Source: Comamonadaceae bacterium
GTDB taxonomy: Bacteria > Pseudomonadota > Gammaproteobacteria > Burkholderiales > Burkholderiaceae_C
Direction of reading: 5' to 3'
Assembly (NCBI GenBank): GCA_947466165.1
Contig: CANIDW010000142.1
Location: forward strand, 1 to 5,190
Length of the DNA stretch: 5,190 nt
How positions within the stretch are numbered: the stretch's first letter is position 1; the number at the start of each line of letters is the position of its first letter. The notes below the pieces were generated by a model. That model had not been told where the DNA came from and did not search any database. It worked only from the letters and a program-made list of their open reading frames with translations. The translations under genes were made by a program, and so were the position numbers. Shown piece by piece: positions 1-4,955 of this stretch.

Positions 1-46
1 CCACGAATTGAATCGTTTTTTCGTTGCTAGAAGTTTGTGTGTTCAT
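1..46 (-). CDS. bchX: Start of BchX, chlorophyllide reductase iron protein (partial, cut by left edge)
   Basis: Only the first 15 codons are inside the window (MNTQTSSNEKTIQFV). They begin at an ATG whose last two bases overlap the bchC stop codon (ATGA, plus-strand tcat at 43-46). A GGAG Shine-Dalgarno sequence lies inside the end of bchC (plus-strand CTCC at 56-59), nine bases before the ATG. The overlap indicates translational coupling to bchC. The name rests on gene order: in purple bacteria bchC is followed by bchX, bchY and bchZ, which encode the nitrogenase-like enzyme that reduces ring B of chlorophyllide. The visible residues carry no diagnostic motif; the nucleotide-binding loop would lie beyond the edge. 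That a coding sequence starts here is well supported, its identity less so. Confidence 0.6.
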   Translation of the reverse strand, partial: MNTQTSSNEKTIQFV

Positions 47-993
47 GCGTGCGCACTCCAGTCCAGGACCATCTTGAGACAAGAAATATCACCGAATGCT
101 GTCTCGTAGGCAGCGGTGGCAGATTCAAAGTTTTGAGCATGTGTGATCAAACCTTTGAGAGAAAGCTGTCCCTTGTTGACCAACTGATTGACAGCCAACA
201 AATCAGGGCGCTTCCATTCAGAAGCAATACGCAGCCGGGCTTCGCGCATGAAGGCCGGGGCATAGGTGAACTGCAGGTTTTGCGGGTAAGAGCCCGCCAG
301 CACCACTTCACCGCCAGGGCGAATTCTTTGGATCAATTGATCCAAGATCGCAGCGTTACCGCTGACGTCGTAGATCGCCTGGTAATCGTGGCGTGTATCT
401 TCTTCTGGCCTGATCACTGTGTAGCCATCGCCGCCATGCATCAGCCCGGCTTGGGCTTCCCAAACAGTCGGTGCGGGGCAACCGGCGGCAACGGTGAGCC
501 GGGCCAGTAAACGCCCCATCACGCCGTGGCCGATGATGAGCTCTGGGGGAATGAAAGACTTTTGCTGGCCGCCGCCGGAAACAGCGTGGTAAGCCGTGGC
601 AGCCAAGGCCAGCAAAACGGCGTCTGAACCCAGCGCATTGGAAACCGGCAATATCGCTTGGTCAGACACCACCAAGCGAGAAGCAGCGCCGCCGTACAGA
701 CTGCGCACACCGGTAAAGCAATTGGCACCTGGTACAAAAACCGTTTGACCCTCTTTGAGCTTGCTGCCAGCTGCGGCTTTAACCACCTGCCCCACGGATT
801 CGTAACCGGGCACCAAGGGGTACATGCCTTGCAAGGTCTGGATGCTGCCATCCCACAGCATGCGCTCAGTGCCAGTGCTGATACCGCTGAACTGAACAGC
901 CACTTCGACTTGACCTGCCTGCAGCTGTGGCAGCTCTAGGGCCTGCAGCGACATGTGCCCGGGGTCATCAAAAACGACTGCTGTTGATTTCAT
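43..993 (-). CDS. bchC: BchC, 3-hydroxyethyl bacteriochlorophyllide a dehydrogenase (operon copy)
   Basis: A complete 316-residue protein of the BchC family, NAD-linked enzymes of the medium-chain dehydrogenase superfamily. BchC oxidises the C3 1-hydroxyethyl group of bacteriochlorophyllide a to the acetyl group. Visible motifs are the BchC-typical SGISTGTER at residues 36-44, YPLVPGYESVG at 58-68, the FVPGANCF stretch at 86-93, a Rossmann dinucleotide loop GHGVMG at 155-160, and an acidic residue (E179, in VWE) after the second strand that may hold the NAD ribose. The ATG start is preferred because residues 1-9 align with the second homologue at the right edge. No Shine-Dalgarno sequence precedes it. 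The gene lies 70 bp after crtF and overlaps the next gene by four bases, so it is part of crtEF-bchCX. Two PpsR-type palindromes lie directly upstream. Unusually, residues 47-57 (around GSIQTLQGM) differ from the MPPFPG-type segment I expect in BchC and see in the right-hand homologue. Confidence 0.93.
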   Translation of the reverse strand: MKSTAVVFDDPGHMSLQALELPQLQAGQVEVAVQFSGISTGTERMLWDGSIQTLQGMYPLVPGYESVGQVVKAAAGSKLKEGQTVFVPGANCFTGVRSLYGGAASRLVVSDQAILPVSNALGSDAVLLALAATAYHAVSGGGQQKSFIPPELIIGHGVMGRLLARLTVAAGCPAPTVWEAQAGLMHGGDGYTVIRPEEDTRHDYQAIYDVSGNAAILDQLIQRIRPGGEVVLAGSYPQNLQFTYAPAFMREARLRIASEWKRPDLLAVNQLVNKGQLSLKGLITHAQNFESATAAYETAFGDISCLKMVLDWSAHA

Positions 994-996
994 GGT

Positions 997-1014
997 TGTA
1001 TTCTTAGGCTTACA
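997..1014 (-). promoter_or_regulatory. PpsR/CrtJ-type operator, bchC-proximal site
   Basis: The minus strand reads TGTAAGCCTAAGAATACA, a TGT-N12-ACA palindrome, ending three bases before the bchC start codon. It is the weaker of the two bchC sites, since the inner bases pair poorly (TGTA and TACA arms only). Exactly eight bases separate it from the next site at 1023-1040. That is the spacing I recall for CrtJ/PpsR, which binds such pairs cooperatively as a tetramer under aerobic conditions and represses pigment genes. The site would cover the proposed -10 element. Confidence 0.68.
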
Positions 1015-1028
1015 TACTGAAGTGTCAA
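1000..1028 (-). promoter_or_regulatory. Candidate bchC promoter overlapping both operators
   Basis: On the minus strand a perfect -35 TTGACA (plus-strand tgtcaa, 1023-1028) is followed after 17 bases by AAGAAT (plus 1000-1005), four of six matches to TATAAT. Transcription would then begin at or within a base or two of the bchC ATG, giving a leaderless or nearly leaderless message, which fits the lack of a Shine-Dalgarno sequence. An alternative -10, TCTAAT (plus 1029-1034, five of six matches), would start transcription near 1022, but its -35 (TAGATT) is poor. Either way the RNA polymerase site overlaps the palindromes, as expected for repression by occlusion. Because crtEF lies upstream without a clear terminator, bchC is probably also read from the crtE promoter. 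Confidence 0.5.
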
Positions 1029-1040
1029 ATTAGATTGACA
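1023..1040. promoter_or_regulatory. PpsR/CrtJ-type operator, bchC-distal site
   Basis: TGTCAAATTAGATTGACA is a strong TGT-N12-ACA palindrome: the outer arms TGTCAA and TTGACA are perfect inverted repeats. It pairs with the site at 997-1014 at an 8-bp gap. Its arms and inner GATTGACA half match the crtE operator at 3265-3282. One arm doubles as the -35 of the candidate bchC promoter. Confidence 0.8.
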
Positions 1041-1063
1041 TTATTTCTTCAAATCTAGGGTAA

Positions 1064-2242
1064 TCACTTAGATTTCAGTCCCAAAAGCAGCTGGGCATGG
1101 ATGGGCATGGTGTTGTTCACACGCTGTACATCCGCAAAACCGGCCTGGGTCATCAGTCGCATCAACTCCTCCGGCGTTCTCAGGCGGCCTGCGCCCATGG
1201 CCAGAAGATAAAAGTGAAAATAAGCATCTGTTTGCGTTGCGCCTGGATTGAACTCAGAACGGGTTTGCGCCATCGGCTCAGCCAAGAGCAGCACGCCGCC
1301 AGGTGGCAGTGCTGCGTGAATTTTTTGCAACAACTGCTTGACGACCTCGTCAGGGTGGTCGTGGGCTACGCGCACCAAGGTCACCAAATCTGCGCCTTGC
1401 GGCAAGGCATCGTGTAAAAAATTGCCGGGGTGCAGGCTGGCTCTATCGCTCAAACCTTTGGCTTTGAAATTGGCACCGGCCAACTCCAGAACCGGCGGCA
1501 AATCAAATAACTTCAACTGCAAGTGCGGCGCATGCACAGCCAGCTCGCTGGTAAAACGGCCTTTGCCGGCACCCACATCCAACACGCAGCGGTGGTCTGC
1601 GAATGAATAGGACGACAAGATCTCTTGAACAACAAACCCTTGCGATGCGGCCATCAAATCCGAATAGCGCTGGAATTTTTCGCTGGCCACACGCTCAGCC
1701 GCTTGAGCGTCATGCGCATAAGGCCAGTACTCAGCCATGCCACCTTGCCAGGCGTTCTGCAAAAACCCGATGGGATCTTGCATGTCGCAATACAGCAAAT
1801 GGTTGTGCTCAATCATGGCGCCAATGCCCTCGTGCACCGCCAAAGGAACGCCCAGCGGCCCCAGCCCGAAACGCGATTGGCTGCGGCACTCCAACAGGCC
1901 CAGAGAAACGGCAGACAGGAGCAAGCGCTGCAAAACCGGCTCAGGCACTTTCACGCGCTTTGCAATTTGCTGTAAATCTGCAGGCGCCTGATGCAGCTGC
2001 TTGAACAAGTCCAAGCGCAAACAACCCAACATGACCTGGGTGTAGACAAAACCGGACATCAGGTCAAACAGTTTTTGCGTACGCCGCCGCACGATCCAGC
2101 GCGTCAAGGGGTTCTTCAAGGACCACTGGTACAGGGCGGGGCTGGCGTACAAACGCTCCAGACGCTGCAATAAACGGTCACGCCAGGAGGTGACATCCCG
2201 GAACGCATAGGGGACGCTGGTGAGGTCCATGGGCTGTGTCAT
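1064..2242 (-). CDS. crtF: CrtF, hydroxyneurosporene-type carotenoid O-methyltransferase
   Basis: A 392-residue SAM-dependent O-methyltransferase, about the usual length for CrtF. It methylates the tertiary hydroxyl group that CrtC adds to acyclic carotenoids, a step toward spheroidene- or spirilloxanthin-type pigments. Residues 1-140 form the helical, dimerising, winged-helix-like region of plant-type O-methyltransferases. The SAM-binding loop DVGAGKGRF is at 222-230, the acidic strand end LFDLPPV at 245-251, HDHPDE at 294-299 in the active-site region, and the C-terminal GRLRTPEELMRLMTQAGF block at about 352-369. The gene starts 16 bp after crtE, in the same operon, which makes CrtF far more likely than another small-molecule methyltransferase. 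No good Shine-Dalgarno sequence precedes the ATG (only GAAG about eight bases away), so translation may be coupled to crtE. Which carotenoid series it serves cannot be read from this window. Confidence 0.93.
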   Translation of the reverse strand: MTQPMDLTSVPYAFRDVTSWRDRLLQRLERLYASPALYQWSLKNPLTRWIVRRRTQKLFDLMSGFVYTQVMLGCLRLDLFKQLHQAPADLQQIAKRVKVPEPVLQRLLLSAVSLGLLECRSQSRFGLGPLGVPLAVHEGIGAMIEHNHLLYCDMQDPIGFLQNAWQGGMAEYWPYAHDAQAAERVASEKFQRYSDLMAASQGFVVQEILSSYSFADHRCVLDVGAGKGRFTSELAVHAPHLQLKLFDLPPVLELAGANFKAKGLSDRASLHPGNFLHDALPQGADLVTLVRVAHDHPDEVVKQLLQKIHAALPPGGVLLLAEPMAQTRSEFNPGATQTDAYFHFYLLAMGAGRLRTPEELMRLMTQAGFADVQRVNNTMPIHAQLLLGLKSK

Positions 2243-2258
2243 TGAATGCTTCGGAGGT

Positions 2259-3188
2259 TTAGCGGGCGGCAGCTGAACGCGTCGCCGGGGCTTTGGCCGG
2301 CACCACTGCCGCTGATGGTTTGCGGTAGCCTTCGCTCATGGATTTGGGCACCAAGCGTTCGGACTCCAGCAGCACCAACTGCACCAGCATGTCCCGATGC
2401 GTGCAATCAGGAATGGCATCGCCGGCTTGCTTGATCAGCGCGTCAAAGTGGGCGATCGCACCCTCCAGACCCATCGCTTGCGCAGAGCTGGGCCGGTCAT
2501 TGAGCGTGTCCTGGCCAACCGGTTTACCCAAGCTGGCAATGTCGCCGAGCACGTCACGAATGTCATCGGCCACTTGATAAGCCTCGCCCAGAAACGCGCC
2601 CAAGGGCGCCCAGGGCTCGCAGGCGCGGCCACTGGCAATAGCACCCGCACAGGTTGCCGAAACAAACAGTGCACCGGTTTTAGAGCGCTGGTACTGCGCC
2701 AAATCAGCAGCTGTTTCGCACTCCCAGGCTTGGCCCGCCACAATGCCTGAGGGCAAACCTACGCCACGCGATAGGTTCTCCATTAAGGTGATGAGTCGTT
2801 CGGGGTGCTGACGACCCGACTGCAACAAAACCTGGTACGCCATGACGATCAAACCGTCGCCCGCCAACAAGGCCAAGGGCTCGCTGAAGGCTTTGTGAAC
2901 GGTGGGGCGTCCACGGCGTACATCGGCGTTGTCAAACGCGGGCATGTCATCGTGCACCAGAGAAGCGCAGTGCATGAGCTCCAAAGCCACCGCGGCCGCA
3001 TTCGTGAGCTCCGGTGCATCGTCACCGCAAGCAGTGGCCACCGCCATGCACAGCTGGGGGCGGATTCTGGCCCCGCCGGAAAACACGGCGTGCTGCATGG
3101 CAGCCTGCAAGCGGGGCGGAGCTCCCACACCGGCGGCCGTTTGAAAGTGTGACTGCAGCGCCGCTTCGGCTCGCTTCAAAAGACTCAT
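2259..3188 (-). CDS. crtE: CrtE, geranylgeranyl diphosphate synthase
   Basis: A 309-residue trans-prenyltransferase that condenses isopentenyl diphosphate onto allylic primers to give C20 geranylgeranyl diphosphate, used for carotenoids and the bacteriochlorophyll side chain. Both magnesium-binding aspartate motifs are intact: the first, DDMPAFD at 80-86, continues as NADVRRGRPT; the second, DDIRD, is at 208-212. The substrate-binding GGARIRP is at 38-44, with alanine where the GGKRxRP form has lysine; GQ at 152-153 and KTG at 170-172 are also present. The start is supported by AAGGGGGG (plus-strand ccccccctt-type run near 3192-3199) a few bases upstream. It is the first gene of crtE-crtF-bchC-bchX and has its own promoter with paired PpsR-type operators. 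The last 22 residues or so (288-309) form an Ala/Pro/Lys/Arg-rich tail that looks disordered and is not part of the catalytic fold. Confidence 0.95.
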   Translation of the reverse strand: MSLLKRAEAALQSHFQTAAGVGAPPRLQAAMQHAVFSGGARIRPQLCMAVATACGDDAPELTNAAAVALELMHCASLVHDDMPAFDNADVRRGRPTVHKAFSEPLALLAGDGLIVMAYQVLLQSGRQHPERLITLMENLSRGVGLPSGIVAGQAWECETAADLAQYQRSKTGALFVSATCAGAIASGRACEPWAPLGAFLGEAYQVADDIRDVLGDIASLGKPVGQDTLNDRPSSAQAMGLEGAIAHFDALIKQAGDAIPDCTHRDMLVQLVLLESERLVPKSMSEGYRKPSAAVVPAKAPATRSAAAR

Positions 3189-3238
3189 GACACCCCCCTT
3201 GTTTGAGGAATCCGTCAGACAAAAATGACAGATCTGAG

Positions 3239-3256
3239 TGTCAATATATCATCACA
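3239..3256. promoter_or_regulatory. PpsR/CrtJ-type operator, crtE-proximal site
   Basis: TGTCAATATATCATCACA fits TGT-N12-ACA, with an inner half less symmetrical than that of its neighbour. It lies exactly eight bases from the site at 3265-3282, the same spacing as at bchC. It covers the candidate -10 TATATT of the crtE promoter. Confidence 0.73.
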
Positions 3257-3270
3257 TAAAACAATGTCAA
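3243..3270 (-). promoter_or_regulatory. Candidate crtE operon promoter (sigma-70 type)
   Basis: The minus strand carries a perfect -35 TTGACA (plus 3265-3270), a 16-bp spacer and -10 TATATT (plus 3243-3248, five of six matches). Transcription would start near 3236, leaving a leader of about 48 bases before the crtE ATG. The -35 lies inside one PpsR-type palindrome and the -10 inside the other, so the bound repressor would block both polymerase contacts. This should drive crtE, crtF and, by read-through, bchC and bchX. Confidence 0.65.
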
Positions 3271-3282
3271 TATGGATTGACA
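3265..3282. promoter_or_regulatory. PpsR/CrtJ-type operator, crtE-distal site
   Basis: TGTCAATATGGATTGACA is a near-perfect TGT-N12-ACA palindrome whose TGTCAAT and ATTGACA arms are exact inverted repeats. Paired with 3239-3256 at an 8-bp gap, it resembles the bchC operator at 1023-1040 closely. The right arm also reads TTGACA on the plus strand (3277-3282), toward the HiPIP gene, but no -10 is visible 16-18 bases further on. The rest of the crtE-HiPIP gap (3283 to about 3420) holds no other signal I can support. Confidence 0.82.
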
Positions 3283-3420
3283 TCAGCGATCGGCGCGCCC
3301 GCCACAATGGCTTTGAACTGAAGGCGGAGTACGCAAAAGCCATGGGTACGCAGTGACTTTTGATACATTAGTTCCTGCTAATTCGAACCCGGCGCAGCGC
3401 CATGTGCGCCAAGGTACCCC

Positions 3421-3427
3421 AGGAGGG
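3421..3427 (+). promoter_or_regulatory. Shine-Dalgarno sequence AGGAGGG upstream of hip
   Basis: AGGAGGG is the best ribosome-binding sequence in the region. It sits six bases before an in-frame TTG (3434) and 18 bases before an in-frame ATG (3446). If used, it would start the HiPIP precursor 9-13 residues earlier than the ATG at 3473. It competes with the weaker AAGG at 3463-3466, six bases before 3473. Confidence 0.45.
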
Positions 3428-3472
3428 ACTGCCTTGCATAAGCCCATGAATATCCTCGCACCAAGGCAAAAA

Positions 3473-3793
3473 ATGACTTTCAAGGCCTCCAACACACGCC
3501 GTGTTTTCATGGTGAAAACAGTTGCCGCTTCTTGTGCAACATTCAGTGTTTTGAGCGCCCAGGCGCAAACCATGCTGCTTGAAAGCGATGCCCCGGCCAA
3601 AACACTGGGCTACAAAGCGGACACCAGCAAAATTGACAGGAAACAGCAACCTAGGTACGAGGCCGGGCAAATTTGCAGCAATTGCAGCTTGTACCAAGGC
3701 GCTGCCAACTCCAATTCGGGTGGGTGCCCGCTGTTTCCCGGCAAGCAAGTTGCCGCCAAAGGTTGGTGCTCTGCTTACGCCAAAAAAGGCTGA
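3473..3793 (+). CDS. hip: High-potential iron-sulfur protein (HiPIP), Tat-exported
   Basis: A small periplasmic [4Fe-4S] electron carrier; in several purple bacteria HiPIP reduces the photo-oxidised reaction centre, receiving electrons from cytochrome bc1. From the ATG at 3473 the precursor has 106 residues. A Tat signal is clear: twin arginines in TRRVFMVK (8-15), a short hydrophobic stretch and a likely AQA cleavage site near residue 31, leaving about 75 mature residues. The four cluster cysteines are C68, C71, C85 and C99 (C-x2-C-x13-C-x13-C), and the family signature ends in GWCSAY at 97-102. ALGY-like and YxAGQ elements are also present. Starts at TTG 3434 (best Shine-Dalgarno) or ATG 3446 are possible; 3473 gives the most typical signal length and has AAGG upstream. 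The gene is divergent from crtE and converges on the hydrolase gene. Identity is very secure, the exact start is not. Confidence 0.93.
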   Translation: MTFKASNTRRVFMVKTVAASCATFSVLSAQAQTMLLESDAPAKTLGYKADTSKIDRKQQPRYEAGQICSNCSLYQGAANSNSGGCPLFPGKQVAAKGWCSAYAKKG

Positions 3794-3812
3794 GTGGAGA
3801 TGGGTGACGAGA

Positions 3813-3833
3813 CCTCGCGCCTGAGCGCTAAGG
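3813..3833. terminator. Possible weak stem-loop between converging genes
   Basis: The 40-bp gap between hip and the converging hydrolase gene contains an imperfect hairpin. CCT and GCGC on the left pair with GCGC and AGG on the right, with a CTGA loop and a small internal mismatch. No T run follows in either direction, so it is at best a weak bidirectional terminator. Confidence 0.25.
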
Positions 3834-4829
3834 CTATTGAGTCGTCAGGCGATTGGCGTCTAAAAACTCTGTGACCTTCGCCAGGCCTATGTTGGCCTGC
3901 TCTTCATGCAGCAGATGCCCCAGCCTGGGAATGAACACGGTTTGAGACTGCGCTAAAACTCCGGCATAGCTTGCCGCATTGCTGCTCGGAATCATTTTGT
4001 CCTCCTCGCCCCACAGAAGCAAAGTGTGCGCCTTGATTTTTTTCAAGCGGGGCACCGGGTCTGTGTAAATGGTTTGATTACCTCTTTCCAAAATAGCCGC
4101 CCTGACGCCTGGTGCTCTGAGCATGTCGTGGTAGCGACTGACCATCTTGTCATCCAGCGCACTCGCATCTGCAAAAGCCGGCTCGATGGATTTTCGAACA
4201 AAGTACCTGGGCAGAGAAAACTTCATCACGCCCATGATGGCCGGCATGGCGTAGGGCTTGGTGCCGATGGCCTCTGGCTGGGGAAATCCATCCGGCGCCA
4301 TCAACACCAAAGCCTTCACCCGGTCAGGGTGCGCAGCAGCAAAGGTCCAGGCTATTTTTCCGCCCATCGAGTGGCCGATGACGGACAAGTCTGAGACGCC
4401 CAGCTTGTCGACAAACTGCGTCAATGTGTTGACGTCATTGAGCTCTGAATAATCATTAGAAGGGCTAGGGCCTGTTAAGCCAAAGCCAGGCAAATCAAGC
4501 CGGATGACACGGTACTTCTGCTCCAATGATCCGGCCCAGACATCCCAGGTTTGCAGGCTCGAGCCAAAGCCATGCAAGAGCAAAATAACAGGCGCATCTT
4601 GAGGGCCAGTGTCCTTGTAGTGAATCCGCATTCCGTCGACATTCACCACATTGCTTGCGGTCGAGCCGTAACGCTTTTGAAGTTCGCCCAAGCTCAAATC
4701 AGGCGCCCACAAACCATACGCAGCGAGGGCTAAAAAAACTGTACTGATTAACAAGATAGCACTCAGACTCATTGATTTATACAGACGCATAGAAGACTTG
4801 AAACCCTCAAATTCTTTTTCATTATGCAT
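3834..4829 (-). CDS. Membrane-anchored alpha/beta hydrolase, function unknown
   Basis: A 331-residue protein with an intact alpha/beta-hydrolase fold. The oxyanion-hole HGFGS is at 86-90, RLDLPGFGLTG at 110-120, the nucleophile elbow GHSMGG at 152-157 (S154), the acidic residue D277 in LLWGEEDKMIP, and the base H305 in RLGHLLHEE. Residues 21-40 form a hydrophobic segment after a positively charged stretch (R15, K18), so it is probably an uncleaved signal anchor with the catalytic domain outside the cytoplasm. AAGGGA just before the ATG supports the start, though the gap is short; M14 is an alternative without a visible Shine-Dalgarno sequence. The fold covers esterases, lipases, epoxide hydrolases, dehalogenases and meta-cleavage hydrolases, and the substrate cannot be assigned. 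BchO, the hydrolase of bacteriochlorophyll clusters, is soluble in my recollection and lacks such an anchor, so I do not use that name. It stands alone, between hip and the second bchC homologue. Confidence 0.85.
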   Translation of the reverse strand: MHNEKEFEGFKSSMRLYKSMSLSAILLISTVFLALAAYGLWAPDLSLGELQKRYGSTASNVVNVDGMRIHYKDTGPQDAPVILLLHGFGSSLQTWDVWAGSLEQKYRVIRLDLPGFGLTGPSPSNDYSELNDVNTLTQFVDKLGVSDLSVIGHSMGGKIAWTFAAAHPDRVKALVLMAPDGFPQPEAIGTKPYAMPAIMGVMKFSLPRYFVRKSIEPAFADASALDDKMVSRYHDMLRAPGVRAAILERGNQTIYTDPVPRLKKIKAHTLLLWGEEDKMIPSSNAASYAGVLAQSQTVFIPRLGHLLHEEQANIGLAKVTEFLDANRLTTQ

Positions 4830-4955
4830 ACATCCCTTGAGCTTGACGGTGGCACTTCACAAGGGAAGAAGATGCATTGCTGATTGTCATGCGCATGGTT
4901 TCAGACTGGTTTGCAACTTTGGCCGGCTCTGTCCGATTGAGTCAGAATAAGCAGC

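Noticed and set aside
37..510. Long plus-strand open frame opposite bchC (and similar frames opposite crtF, crtE, hip and the hydrolase)
   Set aside because: They lie wholly within well-identified genes on the other strand, have no recognisable domains and no ribosome-binding sequences. They are by-products of GC-rich codon use.
3353..3472. GTG start at 3353 that would add 40 residues to the HiPIP precursor
   Set aside because: No ribosome-binding sequence precedes it, and it would place the twin-arginine motif about 48 residues from the N-terminus, too far for a usual Tat signal.
3834..4829. Naming the alpha/beta hydrolase bchO
   Set aside because: The fold and cluster context fit, but the N-terminal membrane anchor and isolated position away from bchD/bchI do not, and no BchO-specific motif is visible to me.
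4888..4897. Perfect palindrome CATGCGCATG between the hydrolase and the second bchC homologue
   Set aside because: Ten bases is short enough to occur by chance, it matches no operator I know, and there is no second copy in the window.
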